Source: Phyto melanocephala (taxonomy: Eukaryota > Arthropoda > Insecta > Diptera > Rhinophoridae). Taken from it: a stretch of DNA of 64,000 nt. The notes beneath the pieces are model-generated. The model was given only the letters and a program-made list of their open reading frames with translations. It made no database searches and was not told the origin of the DNA. The DNA lies in NCBI GenBank assembly GCA_941918925.1, contig OW799234.1, positions 113,125,128 through 113,189,127 of the forward strand. The letters run 5' to 3'. Of this stretch, positions 12,388-23,873 are shown piece after piece. Numbering within the stretch: the first letter of the stretch is position 1; each line of letters opens with the position of its first letter. The translations under genes and the position numbers were made by a program.

Positions 12388-13660
12388 ACTGTTGAAAGCA
12401 CGATCGGCCTCGAACAGAAAAACTTTGAAACATTTACTTTACTTTATTTTAATTTATACGAAATGTTTGTTATTGGCTTAATTGATTATTTGATGCAATA
12501 GTAAGTAGGTCAACAAAAAATATTACGCGGACGTCTAACAAAATAAGATCGTGTCCAAACGCAATGACGTACAAGTATATGTCCTGGGTAAAATAATATG
12601 TTTTCCCGACACTACTCAAATACGTATTTTACAAAAGAAGTTTAAAATGTACTAAAATTTACACCACACAGTGTCTTCTTTTAAAGCGCCATAAAACCGA
12701 CAGAACTAGAGGGGCAATTTTAAATTTCGCAAATAAAGCTTTTCCAGAAAGTTTGCAAATATAGCTTTCTGTTTAATGTTTAATAGCTTTCCATATAACG
12801 CTTTTCCTTAAATTCATGTAGCTTTTTATACAGACAAAGAGTTTTGAATAATAAAGGACTTACTTTCTAAGTAGGGAGCCAGAAAATACTTTGACATGCC
12901 TTCTTAAATGCCCACTTTTCTCATAATTTACTATTAATAAAATGTAAAAGGTCATAAAGGCAACGTAATTAGATGTACGATGCTGAAATTTTGCAAGTAT
13001 AACTTTCTAGTAAATATTATTATAGTAACAGAAAATGAAGGTGACATGCCTACTTTAAAGTTCATTTCTTTTACTTATTACTGGTTTCCTTGCATTCATT
13101 TAATCTCTATATAGTAAAAGGGTTTGGTTTTGACGAATTAAAATTTATTTTAAGTGTGTTTAAAAAAATACTATGACACGCCTATTTTGACGCCTTTCTA
13201 AGTGTAGCAAAATTTACTAATAGTGAAACTTAGAAACTCGTAAGTCCGTCAGAAAAACAAATACAAAGCTAATATTTCGGTAGTGCTGACTTTATAATCT
13301 CAAAACCAATAAAAAATCATACGATACGCCCACTTTAGCGTTCCCATCCCATATAAGAAAAAAAAGTAGGAATTTCCATGCCCACATAAAATTGATATTA
13401 ATTTTTAACTAACTCTGGCTACCGAATCGTAGTCTGCAATTTCCGTAAAAATATAATGTTGTGTTACAAAAGGGGAAAGTATGACTGCTATTGTAAAATT
13501 ATTTATGTTCCATTGCAGAATATGAATACGAAAATAAATTAATTGAAAATCAAACCTAAAATAAGAAAGTAATACATATTTTGTATAAAAGAATTATTTT
13601 ATAGTGATGGTGAAGTTGGTGGTGGGTGTAAAAAATTCGACAATGCGGAATATTGTTTTA
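12388..13660 (+). mobile_element. diverged DINE-1-like family A copy A3
   Basis: It begins with 'CTGTTGAAAGCACGATCGG', continues through 'GTGTCCAAACGCAATGACGT', a 'CACACAGTGT' block and several 'ACGCC(T/C)AC' motifs, and ends '..GGTGGTGGGTGTAAAAAATT'. The 5' ~150 bases are missing. Near 13560 the sequence passes through the D insertion region ('AAGAAAGTAATACATATTTT') without a D element, although alignment just upstream is poor. Confidence 0.6.
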
Positions 13661-14278
13661 CATCTACATCTACATCTTCGTTTTGTTATTTTTTTTTTGT
13701 TCAAAAATAAAGGAACTTGTATATGATAAAATAATCAAGGAAAAAAATTTAAGTTAAACGTTCTGTAATACAAATACTGTGAAGAAAATAAGTTTTGCAG
13801 CACACAACCAACAGCACTTGTATACATGGATGTCTGAGCTTAAAAAAAAAACAACAACAGGTGGATTGGAATCGTATTGGCTTAGTGGCAAACTTATACC
13901 AAAGTGTCAGGTTAAGATAATAAGCACACATATTCAACAGAGGGACACCAGGCTTCTAGTGGCAATAAGATATTTGCCCTCAGGGTAAAAAGGCCTGCTA
14001 AATTGTGTCGCATGATAACTAAAAACGATATTGTTTTTATTAAACGATTTTATTGTGTTTTCTGTGGCTTTCTAATTTCTTATATACCAAATGTTGTTAT
14101 TTGACACTGGGGATCTTTTATTTACCTCCTGCCTTATTAAGGTTATGGAACTTTGTTTTGAAAAATTTTATAATTTTTAAAAAGTTAATTTAAAAGGATG
14201 TCTCTAATGTCTTTCTAATTTTGTGTAAGTTTTTTTGTGTTATTGGCAATCCTGAAAATTGGCGGCTGTCGTGTACAC
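13661..14278. other. unassigned sequence
   Basis: It has a short CATCTA run at 13663-13680. A 69-codon + frame at 13779-13988 has unremarkable composition and no recognised motif. I do not call it a gene. Confidence 0.4.
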
Positions 14279-14854
14279 TAGTGCCAAAAACTAAAGCAAC
14301 TGACCTAATAATATAACATATATATCCACAGAAATACTGTTTAAAATTAAACTAAGAATTTTTAAAGATAGCTCTTATAACTCGTAAGGGTTTTATTAAT
14401 TAGTAAAAAAATATTGAATAAAAATTTTTTAGTTCTAAAAAAATTACAGAAAAATTAAAATATTTCACTTTTGGATGGTAAAAACTAAAGCAACTCTTCT
14501 TAAAATTTTAATAATATTGAGTAATATTTCAACCATCTGTAATTTTTCTTGTTGTTTTTATGCAGTTATTTTTTTTTTTTTGTAAAGCCTTGTGTAAAAG
14601 TTAATAAAAAATATAAAATTAGTTTTCAAATATATTCTTTCATTATCACAAATAAAAATTGATTTCTTCATATAATGATGAGAAATATAGCATTAAAATG
14701 AACTAGAGCCAGAAAAAAAATATAAAAGTCTTTAAAATATTTAAAGTTCAACAATAAAATAAAAATTAATATATAATATTTTTTAATATTAAGCTTAAAA
14801 TAAAACAGAAAATGGGTACTCACTCTGTGTGAAATTAGTGAAACTATGCACCGG

Positions 14855-15243
14855 TACCTCTACAAACGTATTTTGGAAACTGTCATGTTGCCTTTTGCAA
14901 GAGATGAAATACCTACCGGATGAATTTTTTAACACAATAATGTTAATGCCCGCAGATGAAGTCGCGGGCACAAGCTAGTCATCGATATATGTTAAGTCCT
15001 GGATTCAATACCAAAATATTAATATACTTAAATGACCAGCTCAGTCACCCGATCCTAATCCTATAGAGAACTTGTGGGACATAGTAGATAAAAAAAAATC
15101 GATCGACTAAGCAAAATCTTTTCCTCCAAGTAAAAGAAGCGTGGGAAATCATTTCAGAAAGCGAAATTCAAAAATTTTATAACTTGATACCTCGTAGATG
15201 CGCTTCTTTTTTACAAAACATAGGATGTTCAATTAATTATTAA
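14855..15243 (+). pseudogene. C-terminal remnant of a Tc1-type transposase
   Basis: The + strand reads 'HRYLYKRILETVMLPFARD', then 'IF*HNN' where Tc1 relatives have FQQDND, then 'PAQSPDPNPIENLWDIVDKK', and after a frameshift 'EAWEIISESEIQKFYNLIP'. These are the second-Asp and Glu motifs of a DD34E transposase, which cuts and joins element ends in the nucleus. The Glu of NPIENLW survives, but the second Asp position reads Asn after a stop, and the usual Trp before PAQSPD is a stop (tga). The N-terminal half is missing. Family proteins are about 340 residues; about 120 codons are represented here. Confidence 0.75.
14947..14979 (-). repeat. short GC-rich hairpin with repeat-like start
   Basis: TGCCCGC (14947-14953) pairs with GCGGGCA (14964-14970). 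On the minus strand the block begins ACTAGCTTGTGCCCGCGACT, resembling the start of widespread insect repeats. It interrupts the Tc1-like transposase just after the damaged second-Asp motif. Confidence 0.35.
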
Positions 15244-15589
15244 GATTGTTTAGAAAATTTAAAAAATTTTAAATGAGTTGCTTTAGCTTTTTCCATCCAA
15301 AAGTAAAACCCTTTAATATTTCTTTAATTATTTTAGAACTAAAAAATTTTTTTTATATACTTTTTTTAATAAATTCATATAACCCTAACCCTTTAAAAAT
15401 TCTTAGTTGTGTTTTTTACAATATTTCTACGGATATGTGTAAAAATATTAGGTCAGTTGCTTTGGTTTGTGCCACTACTATATATTTATTCCGATTCTTA
15501 AAAATGGAGGGCTTTAGAAAATAGTAGCGAGTTATAATTGTGACTTAACTTGTAAATTATTACAAAAGCTGGGAAAGGTATACTGAGAC

Positions 15590-15720
15590 TGCTCGCAATT
15601 TTCAAAGAATTTTCTGTCAATGAAGTACCTAATATGTCAACCATTTTATCCAAAACCAAACCCATGACTGGTATACAGGTATGCCCAAGTGGCATATTCT
15701 GCGCTCTATGTGGAAATACA
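15590..15720 (-). mobile_element. LINE 3'-end fragment
   Basis: The minus strand reads '..HRAQNMPLGHTCIPVMGL', which matches 'HGAHNMPTGHKCIPVIGL' downstream of the zinc-finger relic at 63.2-63.5 kb. The two therefore share a LINE 3' end. No coding domain remains here. Confidence 0.5.
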
Positions 15721-16995
15721 GTTTACTCAGGAGCTCAAACAAAGTATCCAAGTATCAAAAGTTTTCCGATAAAACTCATTTCCATCTGAATATTGTCCTG
15801 AAAACCCTAGATTGCTGAATTTGGGCTTAAAAAATCCTCATGCAATCTATGTAAAGCATATGTACCTACAACGACCAACTGTCAGGTGTGAAAAAGTCAA
15901 AGGAAATTTCATGAAAGGAGTAATGGCCGGTCGTCAGAGATGCAGGGGTAATTTGACAGTTTTTTTCGTACTTAATCGGAGTATGTTTTTATTTTAAACT
16001 ATGTCCAAAAATACGTGTTTTTTTTAGTTAGTTTAGTTATTTATAATTGTGTAATAAATTCTAAACAATGTTTTATTTACTGTTTCAGATTTAGTTTTCT
16101 TCATTCTTCGCAGGTGATTATTAGCATTTCGTCTCTTGTCCAAAACAAAATCTACACATGCGAGTTTATATATAGCATGACTCATATATTTTTGATTCGA
16201 GAATCTACTATTGTTATTATAGATTATAACCATTGTTTATACCGCATTTTTTAAATTTTTGGTTTTTGGTAACATGTACTTTGCTCTCTATAGCATCTGG
16301 GATGGGAAACTAGGTAGCTGTTACACAATAAACTGCCAAATCACTTTAACTGCAGCTGTTAAATGAACAAGAAAACTTCAAAATTTTCGGTTTTGAAACT
16401 AAAATAAGAACTTGAAAAACCATAGCTTTGCAGAATTATTTTTACAATTAAGTCAAATATTTTTCTACTTTAGTTACCATTAATAGAGTGCAAAGAAAGG
16501 AATTAAATGTCTATTAAATGTAACTCTTTTACAAATTTTTGAATATCGCAAGAATCCTAATCTTTAAAACTTAACGGACAAATGTGAACATGTGTTAAAT
16601 AACGTAAACGTTCGAGAAGATTATCAACATTTTAGTAAAATATTCAAATTGTAAAACATTGTTGTTACAATAGTTTTTTGCAATAGCTTTAAAAGGCTTT
16701 GCTTTAATTAAAATTTTTGTTTGTGAATTTGAAGTTTTGCGAAATTTTCTATTTATAAAGAGAGTTTATTTTCCTACCATTTCCACCTGGCAAAAATTAT
16801 AAATAGACTAAAAAGGATACTGTGCTGGTTAAATTGTTGATGTAAAGATTTAAAATATTTGGAACATATGCTTTTTTACTCAGCATATATGCCTGTGATA
16901 TTTCATAACACTAAGTCAATTTTTTTGAAGTCACAAATATATTGTTCATGTACTTTATTACCAATTGACTGATTTATCTCAAACCAAAAAAATTA
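15721..16995. other. unassigned AT-rich sequence
   Basis: Three frames of 61-79 codons (15812-15997, 16015-16254, and its antisense 16033-16233) have no motif. No element ends were recognised. Confidence 0.4.
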
Positions 16996-17228
16996 GGTCT
17001 ATATAAAATACTCTGGCCAAATGTTTTTTCTGGCCTTTTCCATTAGAGCCCTATCGTCCTTTTAATGTTCGCACAAAGGACTAGACATAGCCATTTTCTC
17101 CTAAAATGGAAACAAATCTCATATAATATTTATTTTTTGTGGCCTAAAATGCACCTTTTGCTGTGCTACAAACAGAACGACAGAAACTAAATAAACCCCA
17201 CACAACTTCCTTTGTGGTGGGGTATCAA
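16996..17228 (-). mobile_element. DINE-1-like family A 5'-end fragment A4
   Basis: On the minus strand from 17228 it reads 'GATACCCCACCACAAAGG', then 'TTTGTAGCACAGCAAAAGG', 'TTTTAGGCCAC' and a remnant of the 'ATGTCTAGTCC' block. This matches the first ~200 bases of family A. Confidence 0.55.
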
Positions 17229-17944
17229 AGTGTGAATCCATTTGGATTTGTGTTATGATTTTAAATGTCTTATGTGATTTTAAGTGATAACTTTTTTATA
17301 GTTTTAATTCAAACTACTTTTTAGTTCCATGGTATTGTATTATTTTTATGTTTAACTCAGTTAGTGTATTAAATTTCTGAGTTGTAAAAGTTTTTTGCTC
17401 AATAAATTATTTATTTGTATCAATTTGAGAATAAATTTTTTATTTGCATAAAAATCGCCATCGCATGTTATAACGCCAGTATAAATTGCACATTAAACAT
17501 CTGTCGAAGGTAATAAAATTTAACGTTTATTTGGTTTTCATAGGCTGTTGTTAGTTCAGTTTTAGTTTTTTATTTTATTTTTTTATTAAAAAAATCCTAC
17601 CCAGAACAAGTAATAGATTAACAATAACATAAAAATGTTTTGAAAATCATTAGGTTTCTAGGTTTGTTATGTTTCTGTTATGGTTATGCATCATTAATGA
17701 ACAACGACAGGTTATATCCTCAATAGAAATAATAATAATAAAAAATGGTAAGAGAAATATGAAAAATGTGGGTTTAAACTGACCATTAATATAGGGTGCT
17801 TTTTTCGACATATTGCATTTCCAGTAGGGCTAACTGTAAAACCAGATGTCATACTTATAAAGACCTTTTTCAGTATTATGTTTGTTACAAATTTTAAATG
17901 TTTATTTCCAAAATTCGAGCTCATTCGATTAAACATTCAAATCC
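17229..17944. other. unassigned AT-rich sequence
   Basis: Nothing recognisable. The 74-codon minus frame at 17712-17936 lacks motifs. Confidence 0.4.
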
Positions 17945-18240
17945 CGCATCATGTGCACAGTGAAAACCATCGCCTCTGTAGACGTGAGTGTAACAAAGAA
18001 CTAGAATTTAACGATCCGGCGCCTGCCTCAGCAAGTTGATCTCCGCCAAGACCATGCAAGGTGTCATGCAGAGCCAAATGTTTGCGGAATGAATAACCTC
18101 AGGAAATAAACTTGTTAATTGACCAGCTCGTTCGTGTGATTTAACAATTTTTTTTAGGACACGGCAAACTTCAACGCACTATTGTGGAAATAATATTGGG
18201 TATGCTCAAGATGGCGTTTATAAGACGCCATATGCTATAA
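17945..18240 (+). pseudogene. mariner-type transposase relic, rearranged
   Basis: The + strand reads 'TIASVDVSVTKN*NLTIRRL' and 'PQQVDL', the linker region of the same mariner group (family pattern NIAAVSESV..PNLSIRRRAQQL). Only about 75 bases later, 'N*PARSCDLT' matches WPPRSCDLT from the catalytic region. The catalytic core between them is largely deleted and both blocks carry stops. Confidence 0.6.
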
Positions 18241-18371
18241 ATTATATTTAAATAGTAAAAGCCCTAAATTTGTAAGCTAATAAAGCCAAAATTTTTCTCA
18301 TTACATTGAATTAGTTGTATTTTAATGTTGAGAAAATTTCTATACGTATAAAAAAATTTTACACTTTAACT

Positions 18372-18610
18372 CTGTGGCTTGAAGCTAAAAGGGCCAATGT
18401 CAAAATATTTACTTTTGAGAAAATTGAACTTTAACTTTTATATATGCTTTCATAGTGACATTGGGCAGCATTTTATTTATGAAGCTGTTCTGGGTTGAGT
18501 ATGACTTAAGCTGTTTTACCATAATGAAAAAAAAAGAAAACTAACCTAATGCAATGATTCACTCAAAAGAGCAAAAAAGTGACATTGGCCCTTTTAGCTC
18601 CAAGCCACAG
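18372..18610. mobile_element. 239-bp MITE with 4-bp AACT duplication
   Basis: The arms CTGTGGCTTGAAGCTAAAAG (18372 on) and CTGTGGCTTGGAGCTAAAAG (inverted, from 18610) continue as GGGCCAATGTCA, about 31 bp with one mismatch. AACT flanks both sides (18368-18371 and 18611-18614). The interior has no coding capacity and contains another partial copy of the arm motif (GTGACATTGGGC, near 18455-18466). Confidence 0.75.
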
Positions 18611-18689
18611 AACTTATTAAGCAATAGTTAGGCACAAACGGAGGCTTTAAAGAATCATTTTAAAATATTTGCGATATTAAAAGTGACAT

Positions 18690-19445
18690 AGGTATTATAA
18701 AACCATGTAAGAACGGTTTGTTATTCCGTTTAAAAATTCCCAAGTAATTCATTAAATATCCAAGAATGAATCGCTATTGAAATCCACAACAATGGCCCCA
18801 TAACTTTCTGAGATATGACCAAATAATATAAGATTATCCTTTTCCCAACTTTTTACCAATAATATTAAAAATTTTCGGCCCTAGGATAATCGTATATGCC
18901 TTAAAGTCATATTTTCAGGAGAGCCACAAAACCGTTTTCAATAAAACTATCAAAAGCGAAGATCAAAATAAACAGGCTGTTACGAAGACCTAAAGAATGT
19001 GCGGATAAAAAAGCGTATGTCAACACTGGTGGTTCGCAGTGAATAAAAATGTTAGAATGCAACCGTCCAATGAAACTTAGTTTGTACACAAGTAATTATA
19101 AGTTCTATCAATTAGCAAACGTAAGTCAGCATACTACATTAGTTCTGAACGCATTTTGAATAAGAATAAAAGCTACGATATTATTCCATAAAAAAATCGA
19201 AATGGGTCCATCATATTTCAAAAATGTTTACATCCCAATAAAGGTCGTTTTTAATCAAGTAATATGGCATTTATAAATAAAGGTCATCAAAAATGTACAC
19301 ATGCGGTTGCCCATAAAAACCACAAAGTTTATAGATTCTATTAATAGATATGATATCCCTCTAGCCCCACTCGAAAAAATTTTTGTACAAACCGGTTTCT
19401 AACCGGCAAAGTTATGAGCAAAAAGAATAAAAAAAATAATTTTTT
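18690..19445 (+). mobile_element. DINE-1-like family B fragment
   Basis: It shares with 52.6-53.1 kb 'GAATCGCTATTGAAATCCAC', 'TTTCTGAGATATGA', 'TTTTTACCAA' and, after an unrelated ~300-base stretch, 'TAATAGATATGATATCCCTC' with the following 'AAAGTTATGAGCAAA'. Termini are missing. Confidence 0.55.
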
Positions 19446-19648
19446 TTTAATATGTCAACCTCTCAACTTATTTTTTGACACAGTAAAGATATAAAAGCGT
19501 GATATCGAAAATTACTGCTTAATAAAACTGACAAATTGGTATAGAAGTAACTGTGATATCTTATGTTTTTATATATGTAGGTATAAAACTTTAAGTTGGC
19601 ACCACTTTTCTAACTGGGGGCAATTTTGTCAGCTGGAAACTAATGTAT

Positions 19649-20178
19649 TGTTACGTTTATACCTTTTTTAAAAAGGTTGGATTATTTCCTTTAAATGACT
19701 TTGAGTTCTTTTATTGCAATTAAAAGCACTTGAAATTAGTTATAAAATTAAGAGCACTTTATTTATTTAAATACACTCAGGTATTGTTTTTATATTACTT
19801 TACTTATTACACTTATGGTTATACACTTCTATTATCAAACTCACTTTGATACACACTTTAAAAGCTCTATTGTAATACTGATTATGTTAGCTGTGTTGTT
19901 CGGCTATTTATAGTAACATAGTGGTGTTCGGTAACATTCGACAAAGTTCTCGTATGTTCATTCTAGTACATTCGAAAACCGTTACATTTAAATTACGACG
20001 TTAAGTAATATGCACGAAAAATAGAAGTGCCTAAAAGTATGCTACACATAATAACAAACATCATGTTCGAACAACCATCGAAATAAACTAATACAAATAA
20101 AACTACAGTAACTTAAACTACTACAACTAAAATAAATTATAATGTAAATTAAGCTATTTAAAAATAAATCTGTAACAG
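19649..20178 (-). mobile_element. solo LTR with 4-bp GTAT duplication
   Basis: The unit is bounded by TGTTACG at 19649 and TGTAACA ending at 20178, a TG...CA pair with 6-bp inverted ends. GTAT lies directly on both sides (19645-19648 and 20179-20182). A 4-bp duplication fits a Ty3/Gypsy-type LTR retrotransposon. The minus-strand promoter and poly(A) signals (separate entries) set the orientation. No internal region, primer-binding site or second LTR is adjacent, so this is the residue of LTR-LTR recombination. Confidence 0.85.
19877..19913 (-). promoter_or_regulatory. LTR core promoter (TATA and initiator)
   Basis: On the minus strand CTATAAATAG (19913-19904) is followed about 30 bases downstream by ATCAGT (19882-19877), the arthropod TCAGT-type initiator. 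Downstream, AATAAATAAAG-like poly(A) signals lie at 19767-19757. The spacing is as expected for a complete U3-R-U5 unit. Confidence 0.7.
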
Positions 20179-20684
20179 TATGTTTAGTTTATTTGGGCAT
20201 TTCAACATAAATAGCAAGGAGTAAAATCGGTGAATATGCCCAAACAAGATTGCCGTTAAACCCGATTTTCTTAAGCGAATTTTGTTTAGCGATAAAGTTT
20301 GCTTTAATGATTAATTAAACACATCAATTAACAAAACTGCCGTATTTGGAGTAATATTAATCCTTAATTGTAAATACCCTTACAACCAGAAAAACTGACT
20401 GTTGACCCTTGATAGTTATTTTGCATTTTAGTACATTGAGGTTACACTTCGTCGAATCGAACTATTAAATATTTAGTAAAATCAAGCCGAACCATTTTGA
20501 AAGTAAAAAATAAACAAATTTGTTTTTATTTATCTATTTAATTTAATTTATTGTCTAAAGATTATAAATCCTTACAGATTAATACATGTAAAATAACAAA
20601 ACAAAATTAGTTTTGAAAAACTATAATTATTTTTCTTTCTTAAAATTTAAACTCCTTTTTTGTTTTTAAAAAAATTTAATCGAT
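20179..20684. other. unassigned AT-rich sequence
   Basis: No gene or repeat recognised. Confidence 0.4.
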
Positions 20685-21175
20685 CCAGTGTAAAGTGTGC
20701 TTTATGGCCTTGTGGAATCATTTGTCCGTTCTTCTTTACGATGATGCTCAGAACGTAACAGTCAATGGTGACCGATAAACAGTTATGATTTATCACTTTT
20801 TCGTTCATCAATTAAACAACCATCATGTACAGGAGGTGTGGTTTCATGATATGACACATAGCTTGTGCTACAATTAATGTATTGAGGGATATGTTTTGGC
20901 AAACTCTTATTTTAATTTTTCGGACAAGTGAATTAGACTCTAAGATTGTACGATTTTACGCTGCTTGACTTTTTTCTTTGGAGATATATGAAGTCGCTAG
21001 TATCCGCTGATAAGCCAGAAACGAAAACTAATTGTAGGACAACATTCGCTACGTTAAAGTTGATATATGGTTACAGATGCTGAAAAAGTAATTGTAAATC
21101 GGACTTTTCGATTAGGTTTCATCCAACCCAGCCATGGCAGTCATTTGCCAAAAGTCATATTTATATTATAATACC
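20685..21175 (+). pseudogene. mariner-type transposase relic, catalytic region
   Basis: The + strand reads 'VKCALWPCGIICPFFF', matching family VWCALWAGGIIGPYFF. About 170 bases on, a degraded WFQQD-like block is followed by 'SADKPETK'-like sequence, the position just after FLWGYVKSLVYADKPET in relatives. Several stops and frameshifts break it. No terminal repeats were found. Confidence 0.55.
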
Positions 21176-21339
21176 ATAAGATTATCTTTAGAATAAAGTA
21201 AATTTCACATTAATCTAAAAAATTCAATTCTGTTTTTACCCATTTCAAATTTATTTACCTCTATAAAAAACACCCTTTATAAGCACAATAATACAAATGC
21301 GTTTTTTTCAGCTTTAGCTCAACAGAGAAGAGAAAATGA

Positions 21340-22090
21340 CTTGACTATCAATATATAATATAAAAAAATGTAAAATTCATGACGGCCAGTACTACAAAAC
21401 GGGGTACAATTAATTTATATATGGGTCAAATCTAGATATTAAAAATGTACCCTTTTCAATATCCCCAGTATTGGCATTAATTGTGTTGGCTTGGGTAGTA
21501 GAATACAGCAAATTATAAAAAGTTAAAATCAAAAATGGCGTCCGATATAAAGTGGCGGATATATGTATATGGCTCAAGAGCCCACTTAAACCCCCACTAT
21601 ATTATTATCCAAAGAACCAGTAGAATACAGAAAAGTTAGAAGTTAGTTACTAAATAGCAATAAAATGTATCCTATATAGCATCAAGGTAGCTGCACAATT
21701 ATCAAAATGCATCCAGTAGTTTTTGGACCAATCAAGCCTGGGAAGACAAACAGACAGAAAGACAGACAGACGGGCAAAAATTTCCATAGGTCGTGTTTTG
21801 TTTTAAATGGTCGTCAACTCTATAAACTTATCTTTAATACGTTAATACTTATCAAATACGTTGATAATCGCTAAACTTTTAATTTATAGAAAAATATAAA
21901 AAAAAATTTAAATTTTGGAATTAGAATTTTTTCTAAAAAAAAATTGTTAAGAAGAAAGCGCCTTAAAAAAATTTCGAATAATTTTTTTTTTACAATCTTA
22001 TCAATATGGGTACCAAATAAAACAAAGGGTTTTAAAGCCAACTATGTGAAAATTCTAAATCAAGGATGGCGTCTGAAATAATGTAGCATA
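21340..22090 (+). mobile_element. DINE-1-like family B fragments
   Basis: 'AAAATTCATGACGGCCAGTA', 'TTATATATGGGTCAAATCTA' and, further on, 'CAATATGGGTACCAAATAAA' with 'AAATCAAGGATGGCGTCTG' follow the order of 53.15-53.36 kb. Between them lies other sequence, including a run of GACAGACAGACGG-like repeats at 21745-21776. Confidence 0.5.
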
Positions 22091-23561
22091 ATGTCTAAAC
22101 ATTAAATTTGAAATCAAGGTGTTGATACAATGTGGTTACTACTTATATTCATGATAATGAATGGTACTGTCAGATTCGGTGCGGTCGAAAAAAGCATTCA
22201 AAATTGTCAGATTTCTTTTTGAATATTTTTGATTTCAGCTTTTTTTAACCTTGATAAATTTTATGAAAGTTTTATTACAATTTATAAAAAATATTATTGA
22301 TAAATTTGTTTTATCTGCCAGGTTTAATCGTCCTAATATATTTTTTGCATTTTTATTATCAACAGACGAATATTTTTCTTTTCCTTCAATACGTTACAAA
22401 TAAAACAAATTTAATGTGTCTCCAACTTCTTTTCTTAACGAATTCGTAACACAACATGCCACCACACAATAAGTTTTAATATTTGAAAAATAGTCACAAT
22501 CTCGCTTACATCATATTCACATATAAACTAATTGCTAATGCTTGAGCACGTAAATGTTTCTGCTGATGATAATGTTCGTCGTGACCATATCACTGCGAAT
22601 GATGATGGCGATGATAAAAGGTAGAAAAATATGTAAATTAACAACAGTTTTTGGTGTTAAATTTCGAAAACAAATGACCAAAAACAGGCTAAAGGTAAAT
22701 GAGAGTATGAGTATGTTTGGTGTATGAAACAATTTTGTTTGAGTGACACATTAACTTACTTAGCCTCAAACATAAATATATTGTACATACTGTTACAGCC
22801 CTCCAGGTTTGAAAAAAATATTTAAACTATTTTAAACAAGGGTACATTTGGGACCTGGGAACTCCGAGGAGAAACTCTAGGTACTTTAGATTTAAAAAAT
22901 AAAGTTAGAAGGAACAGCATGAAAAAGTGTTTTATTTATTTGTTTACATATCGCAATATAAGTCCACATTAATGAATATTAAACAAGTTAAGGTTGATTC
23001 TGTTCATAACAAGTAGATACAAAAACAGATTAAAAATGTCTGAAACTGTAGGGTTTATTATTTATGATTGTGTGGCATGTATCATAATCCTGTCCATACA
23101 CAAACACGTTCCATAAAATATATAAATATAAACACACATACTAATATCTTTATATACACACATATACATGCATACATTCATATATCTTATTTGTAGTCCA
23201 TATATAGTATTTTTTATGTTCACTTGTGCGTGTCTGTTACACTTTAAAAGCCTTTTACTAATATTTTATGGTCGCAAATTCTATTTCCCTTTTACTGGGA
23301 CGTGAGTGTTTCCTAACAAAACAGTGATTCAGTTGTCCATTTAGATATATGTACATGTATACTCATAGTGAGATTTTTGTTTGGTTGGTTGAAGTTAAAA
23401 TTAAATTAAATGAAATTTAAAAAGAGAAATTCTTAATACAAAAAAGGTGGAGGAATGTTGATATTATGTTGCTATATCAGGAATTTATTATTATGAATTT
23501 ATAAGCTTGAGCAAGTATTAAAGTCAGTGGTGGCAGAAATTTTCATTTGTTAAAATAAAAT
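22091..23561. other. unassigned AT-rich sequence
   Basis: A GATGAT-rich patch lies near 22600. The 65-codon minus frame at 22535-22732 has no recognisable motif. I see nothing else. Confidence 0.4.
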
Positions 23562-23873
23562 ATTTTTAATATATAAAATTCTCGTGACGTGGTGTTTGTA
23601 ATTAAACTCTTTGAAATGGCTCGACCGATTTTCATGAAATTTTGTGAGCATGTCGGATAGGTCTGAGAAACGGTCAATATCTATTTTCCATACCTCTCAA
23701 CGCCACGCCCTCAGGTAGGTTAGACTGCTGGACCGATCGTCTTCACTTAAGTTTCACTTAATATAACTAAGAATCTGGTGTGACTAAAAGGATACTTTTT
23801 TCAACCACGCCTACTTTAATGCCCACTTTTCTAATTATGTACTTGCATCGATATTGTTTTTAGTTTTTATACC
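23562..23873 (-). mobile_element. family C repeat, first half (split by A5)
   Basis: It begins 'AATATATAAAATTCTCGTGA', then 'GACCGATTTTCATGAAATTTTG'-type sequence and a 'CCACGCCC' block. It continues after the A5 insertion at 25957. In the C copy at 54.5-55.3 kb the corresponding terminus is the '..TATATATATAGAT' end. Confidence 0.55.

Larger units (their letters stand above)
14281..15475 (+). mobile_element. Tc1-like element with ~200-bp inverted ends and TA duplication
   Basis: The outer ends are GTGCCAAAAACTAAAGCAAC (left) and, inverted, GTGGCACAAACCAAAGCAAC (right), flanked by TA at 14279-14280 and 15476-15477. A second copy of 'AAAACTAAAGCAACTC' lies inside each inverted repeat (14481-14496 and, inverted, near 15275-15290). 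This is the IR/DR layout of Tc1-type elements with long ends. The interior holds only the C-terminal part of a transposase, so the copy is dead. Confidence 0.8.

Noticed and set aside
15273..15524. 83-codon + frame
   Set aside because: It covers the right inverted end of the Tc1-like element.
22535..22732. 65-codon minus frame with hydrophobic stretches
   Set aside because: No start context, motif or conservation evidence. The composition is explained by AT-rich antisense sequence.
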